NCBI GenBank assembly: GCA_963788115.1
Contig: CAWBFD010000003.1
Span: forward strand, 186,001 to 250,000
Length of the DNA stretch: 64,000 nucleotides
From: CAWBFD01 sp963788115
Lineage (GTDB): Bacteria; Actinomycetota; Thermoleophilia; Solirubrobacterales; 70-9
Direction of reading: 5' to 3'
Numbering within the stretch: position 1 is the stretch's first letter; each line of letters begins with the position of its first letter. Shown here one piece after another: positions 55,226-63,639 of the stretch. The notes under the pieces are model-generated. The model worked only from the letters and a program-made list of their open reading frames with translations. It made no database searches and was not told the DNA's origin. A program made the position numbers and the translations under genes.

Positions 55226-56455
55226 ATGCGCTTCTACGAGTACGAGTCCCGCCGCATGGTCGAGCGTGCCGGAATCCCAGTCACGGAGTACGGCTTCTGC
55301 GCGACCCCCGCCGAGGCGCGCGAGGCGGCGGCGCGCATCGGCGGCCCCGTGGTGATCAAATCGCAGGTGCTGACCGGCGGTCGGATGAAGGCCGGCGGGA
55401 TCAAGTTCGCGGAGACGCCTGAGGAGGCCGAGCGAGACGCGACCGCCGTGCTCGAGCTGGAGATCGACGGCCACCGGCCGCGCGGCGTGCTGGTCGACCC
55501 GAAGGCCGATGTCGCTCACGAGTACTACGCCGGCGTGATCTGGGACGGCACCCGCAAGCGCCCGATGCTGCTGTTCTCGGACATGGGCGGCATCGACATC
55601 GAGCAGGTGGCCGAGGAGCATCCCGACCACGTCGGCCGCGGCCACGTCTCGAACCTCACGATGCCCGCCGAGTTCGAGGCGAAGCAGGTGATCGCACGGG
55701 CCGGGGTCAGCGGCCGGGAGCTCACCCGTGTGACCCCCATCCTGGCGCGGCTCGCCCGCCTCTTTCGCGAGCACGACCTCACCCTGGCCGAGATCAACCC
55801 GCTCGCCCGCCTCGAGGATGGGACATTCGTCGCCCTCGACGCCCATATGGAGATGGAGGAGGAGGGAAAGCCGCGCCAGCGGGCGCTCCTCGAGGATCTC
55901 GGCATCGACCCGGACGAGGCGCGCCTGCCCTATGAGCCGAGCGAGTTCGAGCGACGGGTGAAGGCGATCGACTCGGCCGATCACCGCGGGGTGATCCAGG
56001 GCCGCGACCACGGCTTCCACGGCAACCTCGGCCTCGTGATCGGGGCCGGCGGCGGCTCGCTGACCCTGACCGACGCCGTTCGCAGCCGGGGCGGGCGGCC
56101 GGCCAACTACACCGAGATCGGGGGCAATCCCTCCGTGGCAAAGGCCTGCGGGCTCGCCAAGGAGGTGCTGAGCAAGGAAGGGGTCGAGAAGATCGCGGTG
56201 ATGATGTCGATCGTCTCGAACACGCGGGTCGACATCGTCGCCCGCGGCGTGATCAAGGCCTGCCTCGAGCTCGGCCGCGACCCCGCCGAGACGATCGCGG
56301 TGTTCCGCATCCCGGGTGCCTGGGAGGAGGAGGGCGAGAAGATCCTGCGCCGATACGGGGTCGAGTACTGCGACCGCAGCGTGTCGATGTGGGAGGCGGC
56401 GGGCCGGGCCGTCGCGAAGATCCAGGGGAGCGCGGAATCATCCCCACCACGATGA
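55226..56455 (+). CDS. sucC: Succinyl-CoA synthetase beta-subunit-like ATP-grasp protein
   Basis: The 409-residue protein has an N-terminal ATP-grasp (RFYEYESRRMVERAGIPVTE, then VVIKSQVLTGGRMKAGGIKF) and a C-terminal CoA-ligase domain with LVIGAGGGSLTLTDAV and EIGGNPSVAKACGLAKEVL. It is paired with sucD and should form succinyl-CoA from succinate, CoA and a nucleoside triphosphate. Its N-terminus departs from the usual MNIHEYQAK form, so related acids (malate, citrate) are possible substrates; malate ligation would fit the CoA lyase in this window. The nucleotide is unknown. Confidence 0.8.
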   Translation: MRFYEYESRRMVERAGIPVTEYGFCATPAEAREAAARIGGPVVIKSQVLTGGRMKAGGIKFAETPEEAERDATAVLELEIDGHRPRGVLVDPKADVAHEYYAGVIWDGTRKRPMLLFSDMGGIDIEQVAEEHPDHVGRGHVSNLTMPAEFEAKQVIARAGVSGRELTRVTPILARLARLFREHDLTLAEINPLARLEDGTFVALDAHMEMEEEGKPRQRALLEDLGIDPDEARLPYEPSEFERRVKAIDSADHRGVIQGRDHGFHGNLGLVIGAGGGSLTLTDAVRSRGGRPANYTEIGGNPSVAKACGLAKEVLSKEGVEKIAVMMSIVSNTRVDIVARGVIKACLELGRDPAETIAVFRIPGAWEEEGEKILRRYGVEYCDRSVSMWEAAGRAVAKIQGSAESSPPR

Positions 56456-56494
56456 TTGTCGGGTTAGACACCCACACCGTCACTAACCCGACAA
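56456..56494. terminator. Hairpin between sucC and sucD
   Basis: TTGTCGGGTTAG (56456-56467) and CTAACCCGACAA (56483-56494) pair perfectly over 12 bp with a 15-base loop, immediately after the sucC stop and 13 bases before sucD. It could be a processing site, a partial terminator or a protein-binding site that sets the subunit ratio. Confidence 0.6.
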
Positions 56495-56507
56495 CGGCCG
56501 CGTTGGC

Positions 56508-57431
56508 ATGAGCATCCTGCTCCACAGGGACTTCACCTTCATCGTCCAGGGGATCACCGGGCGCGAGGCCGTGAACCTCACCCGCGAGTGCCTCGACTAC
56601 GGCGAGGGCGCGCGGATCGTGGCGGGGGTCACCCCGGGTCGCAAGGGCCGCGAGGTCCATGGGGTCCCCGTGTTCGACACGGTCGAGCAGGCCGTCGGCG
56701 CCCACGGCGAGGCGATCGACGGCTCGGTCGTCACCGTCCCCCCGGCGTTCACCAAGGACGCGGTGTTCGAGGGTCTGGCCCAAGGGATCAAGCTGATCGT
56801 GATCGTCACCGAGCGCATCCCCCGTGGCGACGTCGCCGAGATGGTCGAGCTCGCCGACCGAAACGGCGCTCGCATCATCGGCCCCAACTGCCTCGGCTTG
56901 ATCGTCCCCGGGGTGATCAAGATGGGCGGCATCGGGGGCCCTGCGCGGGACGCAGCCAAGGCGTATATGCCCGGCCCGGTCGGGGTGATGTCGCGCTCGG
57001 GGGGAATGACCACCGAGATCTCCTCGACCCTCACCGCCGCCGGCATCGGCCAGTCGACGGCGATCTCGATCGGCGGCGACGCGATCATCGGCTCCACCTA
57101 CGCGGAGCTGATGCCCCTGTTCGAGGCCGACCCTCAGACCGAGACGATGGTCATTTACACGGAGCCCGGCGGGCGGATGGAGGCGCAGCTCGCCGACTGG
57201 GTGAAGGCCAACGACTCGCGCCTGCCGATCGTGGCCTTCATGGCCGGCCGGTTCATGGACTCCGAGGAGATGAAGGGCATGAGCTTCGGCCACGCCGGGA
57301 CCATCGTCGAGGGGAAGGAGGACACCGCGACCGAGAAGATCGCCCGTCTCGAGGCCGCGGGCATCCCCGTGGTCGAGCGAATCGACGAGATCCCCCGAGC
57401 GGTCAAGGAAAAGCTCGCGGTGGCGGCATGA
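56508..57431 (+). CDS. sucD: Succinyl-CoA synthetase alpha-subunit-like protein
   Basis: The 307-residue protein has the CoA-binding Rossmann domain (IVQGITGREAVNLTRECLDY), the GPNCLGLIVPGVIKMG segment and the phosphohistidine loop with His262 in GHAGTIVEG; SucD usually reads GHAGAI. The next gene overlaps as ATGA. The paired subunits should phosphorylate His262 during catalysis. A hairpin separates it from sucC, which may tune expression. Confidence 0.83.
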   Translation: MSILLHRDFTFIVQGITGREAVNLTRECLDYGEGARIVAGVTPGRKGREVHGVPVFDTVEQAVGAHGEAIDGSVVTVPPAFTKDAVFEGLAQGIKLIVIVTERIPRGDVAEMVELADRNGARIIGPNCLGLIVPGVIKMGGIGGPARDAAKAYMPGPVGVMSRSGGMTTEISSTLTAAGIGQSTAISIGGDAIIGSTYAELMPLFEADPQTETMVIYTEPGGRMEAQLADWVKANDSRLPIVAFMAGRFMDSEEMKGMSFGHAGTIVEGKEDTATEKIARLEAAGIPVVERIDEIPRAVKEKLAVAA

Positions 57432-57694
57432 CCGAGGGCAACGCCGGGACGGACCAGCGACTCGACGGCATCTTCATCGAGGTCGAGGTCGATGACTCCG
57501 TGGCCGGCGACGCGGCGCTCGCGACCAAGCTCGAGGAGGTCTGCCCGGTCGACATCTTCGCCGCGGAGGACGGCGTGCGAATCGTCCGCGAGAACGTCGA
57601 CGAGTGCGTGCTCTGCGAGCTGTGCATCGAGGCGGCCCCGCCGGGGGCCGTGGTCGTGAGGAAGCTCTACGACGGCAGCGAGCTGCGCCGCTGA
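57428..57694 (+). CDS. Ferredoxin-like [4Fe-4S] protein
   Basis: The 88-residue protein has four cysteines, C39 in VCPVDIF and C60/C63/C66 in CVLCELC, the arrangement seen in FixX-type ferredoxins (one Cys-Pro, then CxxCxxC). It probably holds one [4Fe-4S] cluster. The first ~30 residues are acidic. It overlaps sucD by ATGA, so it is made with the CoA ligase. A ferredoxin tied to SucCD could serve a 2-oxoacid:ferredoxin oxidoreductase elsewhere in the genome; this is an inference. Confidence 0.75.
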   Translation: MTEGNAGTDQRLDGIFIEVEVDDSVAGDAALATKLEEVCPVDIFAAEDGVRIVRENVDECVLCELCIEAAPPGAVVVRKLYDGSELRR

Positions 57695-57707
57695 GCGGGC
57701 GCTCTCG

Positions 57708-57759
57708 GAGCCACGTCACACACCCACCGGACGCGGTCTGAGAGCGTCGCCTCGACCCG
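57708..57759. terminator. Weak hairpin after the ferredoxin gene
   Basis: A CGCTCTC arm just after the ferredoxin stop and a GAGAGCG arm about 37 bases later are inverted. The loop is long, so the termination role is uncertain. Confidence 0.3.
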
Positions 57760-57798
57760 GCCCGGGGGTGGGCCGGAATCGAGAAGGAGATTGGTCTC

Positions 57799-58188
57799 AT
57801 GCACAGCCATTCCAAGCACATCCTCTCGCTGGTGGCCGGCATCGCGATCGCCGGGGCGATCCTCGGTGGCACGGCGCTCGCCGGCAACACCGTCAGGATC
57901 GACTCGAAGGTGACGATGTCCGATCGCCCGCCCGCGTTCCACGGCAAGGTCGTCTCCGACAACCGGGCCTGCGAGCAGGGGCGCCGCGTGAAGCTCTTCA
58001 ACAAGCTCATCGGCCCCGACGAGCTGCTCGGCAGCGACCGGACCAACAACGCCGGGCGGTGGGTGGTCGCGCTCGACCCGCTCTCATCCGGCGCGTACTA
58101 CGCCAAGGTGATTCGCCGCTCCGAGGGGGCCGCCGGCACGACCTTCATCTGCAAGGCGGATATCTCCCGGACCCTCATCGTCGACTGA
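57799..58188 (+). CDS. Small secreted protein of unknown function
   Basis: The 129-residue protein has a signal peptide (about 1-28, SLVAGIAIAGAILGGTALAG) and a ~100-residue beta-rich mature part (TVRIDSKVTMSDRPPAFHGK, then FNKLIGPDELLGSDRTNNAG) with two cysteines, a pattern like bacterial Ig or transthyretin-like adhesive domains. ATG 57799 has AGGAG at 57785-57789, 9 bases upstream. Exported, function unknown. Confidence 0.65.
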   Translation: MHSHSKHILSLVAGIAIAGAILGGTALAGNTVRIDSKVTMSDRPPAFHGKVVSDNRACEQGRRVKLFNKLIGPDELLGSDRTNNAGRWVVALDPLSSGAYYAKVIRRSEGAAGTTFICKADISRTLIVD

Positions 58189-58206
58189 GGCCGTAGGCGT
58201 CTATAA

Positions 58207-58235
58207 GTCCGGCCAGCTATGGCTGGCTTCCGGAC
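58207..58235 (+). terminator. Hairpin between the small secreted protein and the acyl-CoA synthetase
   Basis: GTCCGG (58207-58212) and CCGGAC (58230-58235) enclose CCAGC-TATG-GCTGG, giving an 11 bp stem with a small bulge. It sits 6 bases before the next GTG start, so it may be a terminator or may affect initiation. Confidence 0.5.
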
Positions 58236-58241
58236 GCGCGC

Positions 58242-59696
58242 GTGAACTTCATCGAGGACGTGCTCGAGCGCTTTCCTGCGTCCAAGCCCGCCCTTGTTGC
58301 GATCTCCGCCGACGGCGAGCGGCGGGTATGGCACTTCGGTGAGCTGATCGCCCGCAGCGCCGGACTCTCGGGCGCCTTCGCCGCCCGCGGCGTCCGGCGC
58401 GGGGATGTGGTCATGACCCTCGTCGGAAACCGGGTCGAGTGGGTGCTGGCGATGCTGGCGTGCTGGCGCATGGGCGCGATCGCGCTCCCCTGCAACCCGC
58501 AGCTCCGCCGCCAAGACCTCGAGCCCAGGATCGCGGTCGCCAGCCCGGCCGTGTGCGTCGGTGAGCAGGCATTCCTGGGCGAGATGCCCGATGGGGTCGA
58601 GTGCATGACGATGGCGGATGTAACCGATGCCCTCGACGAGGACCGCCCGCAGGAGACGCCGGCCGACCTCGAGCGCCTCGAGCCCGACGACCCTGCCCTG
58701 ATCATCTTCACCTCGGGCACCACGGGCGAGCCTCGCGGAGCCCTGCACACCCAGAGCTACCTCACTGGCCAGCGCCTCCAGGCCGAGCATTGGTACGGGG
58801 CGTTGGACGGCGAGCTGGCCTGGTGCACCGCGGCGCCGGGGTGGTCCAAGTCCTCACGCAACGCGTTCGTGGCGGCCTGGCTCGCCGGCGCCGCCGCCCT
58901 CATCCACGACGCTCGGTTCGACCCCGACGAGCGCCTCGCCGTGATCGAGCGGGAGCGCGTGAACGTCCTCTGCCAGGCGCCGACCGAGTACCGGATGATC
59001 GCGAGGCGGGCCGAGGTGCGGCCGCTGCCGTCGGTCAGGCGGATGGTGTCGGCGGGGGAGGCCCTCGACCCGGGGGTCGTGAACCACTTCTCCGAGGTCA
59101 CGGGGATCGAGATCCACGACGGCTATGGGCAGACCGAGACCGGCCCGATCATCGGCTCGCAGCCCGGCGATGAGCCGCGGCCGGGCTCCATGGGACGGCC
59201 GCTGCCGGGAGTGGAGATCCGCGTCGCGACCGGCGAGCTCCAGCTGCGGGCGGCCACGTGTCCCACCTTCTTCGCCGGCTACATCGACGCCGACCGAGGC
59301 CCCGAGCTGATCGACGGCGAGTGGTGGGCGACCGGCGACCACGTCAGGCGTGACGACGACGGGACCCTCTGGTTCGAGGGCCGCGGGGACGACATCATCA
59401 TCTCGGCCGGGTACCGGATCGGGCCCTCCGAGGTCGAGTCGGCCCTCGCCGGACATCCCGCCGTCGCCGAGGCCGCCGCGGTCCCGGCTCCGGACCCGGA
59501 ACGGGGCGCGGTGGTCAAGGCGATCGTCGTCCTGCGCGATCGCGACCCGTCAGACGACCTGGCGCGCGAGCTGCAGGAGCACGTGAAGAGCGTCACCGCC
59601 CCTTACAAGTTCCCCCGAATCGTCGAGTTCGCCGACGAGCTGCCGAAGACGCCGAGCGGCAAGGTCAAGCGGGCCGAGCTGCGACGGAGCCGCTAG
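58242..59696 (+). CDS. AMP-forming acyl-CoA synthetase (ACSM-like)
   Basis: The 484-residue ligase has the AMP-binding motif IIFTSGTTGEPRGALHT, the GYGQTETG adenine loop, GDHVRRDDDGTLWFEGRGDD and the C-terminal catalytic-lysine motif LPKTPSGKVKRAEL. It activates a carboxylic acid to acyl-CoA. Its length and sequence fit medium-chain or aromatic acid-CoA ligases rather than acetyl-CoA synthetase, but the acid cannot be named. GTG 58242 follows a hairpin. It converges on acs and their ends overlap by 4 bp. Confidence 0.85.
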   Translation: MNFIEDVLERFPASKPALVAISADGERRVWHFGELIARSAGLSGAFAARGVRRGDVVMTLVGNRVEWVLAMLACWRMGAIALPCNPQLRRQDLEPRIAVASPAVCVGEQAFLGEMPDGVECMTMADVTDALDEDRPQETPADLERLEPDDPALIIFTSGTTGEPRGALHTQSYLTGQRLQAEHWYGALDGELAWCTAAPGWSKSSRNAFVAAWLAGAAALIHDARFDPDERLAVIERERVNVLCQAPTEYRMIARRAEVRPLPSVRRMVSAGEALDPGVVNHFSEVTGIEIHDGYGQTETGPIIGSQPGDEPRPGSMGRPLPGVEIRVATGELQLRAATCPTFFAGYIDADRGPELIDGEWWATGDHVRRDDDGTLWFEGRGDDIIISAGYRIGPSEVESALAGHPAVAEAAAVPAPDPERGAVVKAIVVLRDRDPSDDLARELQEHVKSVTAPYKFPRIVEFADELPKTPSGKVKRAELRRSR

Positions 59697-61687
59697 GTCT
59701 CCTCGGACGCGCGTTCCTTCACGATCTCGTCCAGCCGCTCGACCACGTCCGGGTCGCGCAGGGTGGTGATGTCGCCGAGCTCGCGGCCCTCGCCGATGTC
59801 GCGCAGGAGCCGGCGCATGATCTTGCCCGACCTCGTCTTGGGCAGGTCATAGGCCCAGACGACGCGCTTCGGCCGCGCGAGCTTGCCGATCCTCGTGGCG
59901 ACGTGCTCCCGGATCTCGAGCTCGAGCTCCTGCGTGCCCTCGTCATCGGTGCCCTGGAGGGTGACAAAGGCGCAGATCGCCTGGCCGGTGTCCTCGTCGG
60001 TCTGGCCGATCACCGCGGCCTCCGCGACTCGAGGGTGGGAGACGATCGCCGACTCGACCTCGGCGGTCGAGAGCCGGTGGCCGGAGACGTTGATGACGTC
60101 ATCGACCCGGCCGATGATCCAGAAGTAGCCGTCCTCGTCGACCCGCGCGGCGTCGCCGACCAGATAGGTCTCCTTGTCGAAGCGCGAGAAGTAGGTCTCG
60201 ACGAACCGCTCCTCCTCCCGGTAGAGCGTGCGGAGCATGCCCGGCCACGGCCGGCGGAGCACCAGCAGGCCCTGCTCGCCGACCACCTCGGCGCCATGCT
60301 CGTCGACGACGGCGGCGTCGAGCCCCGGGAGCGGTCGGCCCGCCGACCCCGGCTTGGTCGCCTGCACGCCGGGCAGCGTCGTGATCATGATCTGGCCCGT
60401 CTCGGTCTGCCACCACGTGTCGACGATCGGGCAGCGTCCTCCGCCGATCACCGTCCAGTACCAGAGCCAGGCCTTGGGGTTGATCGGCTCGCCGACCGTG
60501 CCCAGCAGGCGCAGCGAGGAGAGGTCGTGCCTGCCCGGATATTCCGGCCCCCACTTGATGCAAGCGCGAATCGCTGTGGGGGCCGTGTAGAAGATCGTGA
60601 CCCCGTACCGCTCGATGATCGACCACCACACGTCCTTGTCCGGATAATCGGGCGCCCCCTCGAACATCACGCCGGTGACGCCGTTGGCCAGCGGCCCGTA
60701 CACGATGTATGAGTGGCCGGTCACCCAGCCGACGTCGGCGCCGCACCAGAAGACGTCCTCGCCGGGCCGCAGGTCGAACACGTACTTGGCGGTGGCGGTC
60801 ACCCCGGTCAGGTAGCCGCCCGTCGTGTGCAGGATGCCCTTCGGCTTCGCGGTCGACCCCGACGTGTAGAGGATGTACAGCGGGTGCTCGGCGTCCATCG
60901 GCTCCGGCGGACACTCGTCGTCGGCGGCCTCGATTGCCTCGTCGTAGTAGAGATCGCGTCCCTCCTGCATCTCCACGTCAGCGCCGGTGTTGCGGACGAC
61001 GATCACCGTCTCGATCGACGGCACCTCGCCGAGGAAGCCGTCGACCGCCGGCTTGATCTCGGCCGTCTTCCCCTTGCGCCGCGCCGCGTCGACCGTGATC
61101 AGGGCCTTGGCGTCCGAGAACTGCATCCGCTCCTTGACCGCCTCGGGCGCGAAGCCGCCGAAGACGACGTTGTGTGGCGCCCCGATCCGGGCGCAGGCGA
61201 GCATCGCCACGGCAACCTCGGGGATCATCGGCAGGTAGATCCCGACGACGTCGCCCTTGCCGATGCCCCTGTCCTTGAGCACGTTCGCCAGCCGCTGCAC
61301 GTCGCGATGGAGGTCGGCGTAGGTGACATCCCGCTCCTCGCCCTCCTCACCGCGCCAGTGGTAGGCGACGCGGTCGCCGTTCCCCGCCTCGATGTGACGA
61401 TCGAGGCAGTTGTAGGAAGCGTTGAGCTTGCCGTCCTCGAACCACTCGTAGAAGGGTGGGTTCGAATCGTCCAGTGCCGTCTGCGGCTCCTCGGCCCAGT
61501 CGAGCAGCTCGCGCGCCTGCCCCATCCACCACCCCGGGGGGTCACGCTCGGCCTCCTCGTAGATCGACTCGTCGGAGACCAGCGCGCGTTCGGCGAACTC
61601 CGCAGGCGGCTCGAACCGATCCCGTTCGAGCAGGTCCGCCAACTCCGTCTCGAGTTGGCTCTCCGCCTTGCCGGCTGCGACCTCCAT
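59693..61687 (-). CDS. acs: Acetyl-CoA synthetase
   Basis: The 664-residue enzyme has the ACS sequences ILYTSGSTAKPKGILHTTGG, WWQTETGQIMITTLPG and GRVDDVINVSGHRLSTAEVE, and ends with the acetylation-site motif LPKTRSGKIMRRLL. Trp in the WWQTETG loop marks acetate specificity. It makes acetyl-CoA from acetate, feeding the ethylmalonyl-CoA enzymes coded nearby. ATG 61687 is chosen for the AGGAG at 61695-61699, 7 bases upstream, over longer frames. A divergent MFS gene starts 165 bp away. Confidence 0.93.
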   Translation of the reverse strand: MEVAAGKAESQLETELADLLERDRFEPPAEFAERALVSDESIYEEAERDPPGWWMGQARELLDWAEEPQTALDDSNPPFYEWFEDGKLNASYNCLDRHIEAGNGDRVAYHWRGEEGEERDVTYADLHRDVQRLANVLKDRGIGKGDVVGIYLPMIPEVAVAMLACARIGAPHNVVFGGFAPEAVKERMQFSDAKALITVDAARRKGKTAEIKPAVDGFLGEVPSIETVIVVRNTGADVEMQEGRDLYYDEAIEAADDECPPEPMDAEHPLYILYTSGSTAKPKGILHTTGGYLTGVTATAKYVFDLRPGEDVFWCGADVGWVTGHSYIVYGPLANGVTGVMFEGAPDYPDKDVWWSIIERYGVTIFYTAPTAIRACIKWGPEYPGRHDLSSLRLLGTVGEPINPKAWLWYWTVIGGGRCPIVDTWWQTETGQIMITTLPGVQATKPGSAGRPLPGLDAAVVDEHGAEVVGEQGLLVLRRPWPGMLRTLYREEERFVETYFSRFDKETYLVGDAARVDEDGYFWIIGRVDDVINVSGHRLSTAEVESAIVSHPRVAEAAVIGQTDEDTGQAICAFVTLQGTDDEGTQELELEIREHVATRIGKLARPKRVVWAYDLPKTRSGKIMRRLLRDIGEGRELGDITTLRDPDVVERLDEIVKERASEET

Positions 61688-61851
61688 CTCTTCTCTCCTC
61701 TCGACCGCTTGAGCTGCTGAGGTCGCGGGCGCCAAACGCGCCCGCGACCTCGCATCTTCCTACGGATGCGAATTCGCCGTCATCGCACCCCGGCCGTGAC
61801 GCGCGAGCCGCCTCCACTGCGGGCGCGGCCGGACGCATTCATGATGCGGCG

Positions 61852-63087
61852 ATGCGGCTGTCGGGAGCAATCAGCGCCGTGCCCGGCCGCCCCTCGCCGG
61901 CAAACGCGGCCTTCGCGGGGATCTTCGTGGTCACCCTCTTGGGCCTGATCTCCGTCGGCGCGACCCTGCCCGTCCTCCCCCGATACGTCAAGGGACCCCT
62001 CGACGGCGGCGATCTCGAGGTCGGAATCGTCATCGGGGCCTTCGCCATCACCGGCCTTGCCTGCCGTCCGCTCGCCGGGCACTTCGCCGACCGGCGAGGG
62101 CGAAAGCCGGTGGTGATCCTCGGCGCGCTCTTAACTGCGGCTGCGGGGCTCCTCTACTTCATCCCGGCCGGCGTGTCCGGGCTGATCGTCGCCCGCCTCT
62201 TCCTCGGCGCCGGGGAGGGAATGGTCTACACCGCGGGGTCGGCATGGGTCGTGGACCTGGCGCCCCCCGCGCGCCGGGGACGGATCATCGGCCTCTACGG
62301 GCTTGCGATCTGGGGAGGGTTGACGCTCGGGCCGCCGATCGGCGAGCTGATCCTGCACGCGACGAGCTTCGAGCTGGTGTGGGCGTTCGCCGCCGGAGCG
62401 CCACTCCTGGGGACGGTGATCGCGGCCCGGCTGCCGGAGTCGTACCGCCCCCGCGACGACGCCGAGTTCGAGCGTCACCTGATCGCGCACGAGGCGCTTC
62501 GGCCGGGGCTGGGCCTGTCGCTGGCCACGGTTGGTTACGCGACCGTGGCCGCGTTCATCGTGCTCCACCTGAACCAGCGCGGGATCGGGCACGGCGCGGA
62601 GGTGTTCACGGTGTTCGCCGCGACCGTGGTCGCGATGCGAATCGTCGGTGGCGGTCTCCCCGATCGGATCGGGCCGCTGCGGTGCGCCGCCGGAGCAGGC
62701 CTGGTCGAGGCGGGCGGCCTCGTGACGCTCGCGCTCGCCCACGGACTCCCCGCGGCGCTCGCCGGCGCCGTCGCCATGGGCGCCGCGTTCTCGCTGCTGT
62801 TCCCGTCACTGGCCCTGGTGGTGGTGAACCGCGTGCCGGAGGAGCGCCGAGGCGTCGCGATGGGGACCTTCACCGCCTTCTTCGACGTCGGCGTCGGTCT
62901 CGGCGGGCCGCTGGCGGGCGCGGCGACGGCGCTCGGCGGCTACCCGGCCGCGTTCTGGGCCGCCGCAGTCTGTGCCCTCGGCACCGTCGTCGTGGCGGTG
63001 TCGCTAAGGGCGGTCAATCAGGCGGTCCTCGAGCCCGCGGCCGCTCAGAACAGTCACTTCGCTGACGCACGTGGCAAGGTCCGGTAG
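61852..63087 (+). CDS. Major facilitator superfamily transporter
   Basis: The 411-residue membrane protein has about 12 hydrophobic helices and the MFS loop motif GHFADRRGRKPVVIL between helices 2 and 3. It resembles drug/H+ antiporters or sugar-efflux types (PVLPRYVKGPL early, GEGMVYTAGSAWVVDLAPPA in helix 4). The substrate is unknown. ATG 61852 is chosen because the first helix follows within 20 residues; the upstream frame is antisense to acs. Confidence 0.85.
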   Translation: MRLSGAISAVPGRPSPANAAFAGIFVVTLLGLISVGATLPVLPRYVKGPLDGGDLEVGIVIGAFAITGLACRPLAGHFADRRGRKPVVILGALLTAAAGLLYFIPAGVSGLIVARLFLGAGEGMVYTAGSAWVVDLAPPARRGRIIGLYGLAIWGGLTLGPPIGELILHATSFELVWAFAAGAPLLGTVIAARLPESYRPRDDAEFERHLIAHEALRPGLGLSLATVGYATVAAFIVLHLNQRGIGHGAEVFTVFAATVVAMRIVGGGLPDRIGPLRCAAGAGLVEAGGLVTLALAHGLPAALAGAVAMGAAFSLLFPSLALVVVNRVPEERRGVAMGTFTAFFDVGVGLGGPLAGAATALGGYPAAFWAAAVCALGTVVVAVSLRAVNQAVLEPAAAQNSHFADARGKVR

Positions 63088-63215
63088 CGTCCGGCGGCTC
63101 TTGGGTGAGCCCTGAGTGCGCCTGCAGACGGCGGGGGCTGGTAGTGTCGCCCCCGCCAGACAGCCCGACCGAGCCGATCAGGCCGGGGGGGAAATCACCC
63201 ACAAGGGGGTATGAA

Positions 63216-63563
63216 GTGAGAAAGGCTCTGATCGCGGGACTCGCGGCGGTGGCAGCCGTGTTGATCGTCCCGTCAGCGGCGCAAGCGAGCGCCGATAGTT
63301 GCTTCGCCAGGGGCGACAACGTCGCCTGCACGGCCAACACCTCGGAGGAAAAAGTGACGTTCGCCCGGGTGAAGATGGGCGTCCTGACGCGTGGCGCCTG
63401 GGCGATCCACTGCAGCAAGGGCTCGCACGAGTTCACCGATTCCGGTCGGCTCCACCAGGGCGAGGCCTTCATCATCCCGATTCAGTTCAACGCGCCGAAC
63501 TGCACTCTCTTGGCGGCTGGCTTGAGCAAGAGTCGAGTGCGAGTTCGAGTGGTACTCCTTTAG
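63216..63563 (+). CDS. Small secreted protein of unknown function
   Basis: The 115-residue protein has a signal peptide (about 1-27, KALIAGLAAVAAVLIVPSA) and a ~85-residue mature domain with three cysteines (DSCFARGDNVACTANTSEE, then PNCTLLAAG). GTG 63216 follows a GGGGGT run close by; the longer upstream frame lacks a signal sequence. A T-rich terminator follows. No family recognised. Confidence 0.6.
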   Translation: MRKALIAGLAAVAAVLIVPSAAQASADSCFARGDNVACTANTSEEKVTFARVKMGVLTRGAWAIHCSKGSHEFTDSGRLHQGEAFIIPIQFNAPNCTLLAAGLSKSRVRVRVVLL

Positions 63564-63584
63564 AGGGCGTCACGAGCGCACCAA

Positions 63585-63617
63585 AAGCCCGCCGCTGGGG
63601 TGTCCTGGCGGCGGGCT
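63585..63617. terminator. Intrinsic terminator, likely bidirectional
   Basis: AGCCCGCCG (63585-63593) pairs with CGGCGGGCT (63609-63617), followed by ATTTGT on the + strand and preceded by AAAA, which gives a T run on the - strand. It lies between two convergent genes. Confidence 0.8.
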
Positions 63618-63639
63618 ATTTGTGCCCGCAGCCCGCCGA

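Noticed and set aside
61450..61475. tRNA-like TTCGAATC sequence
   Set aside because: It lies within the acs coding region and no cloverleaf can be formed around it.
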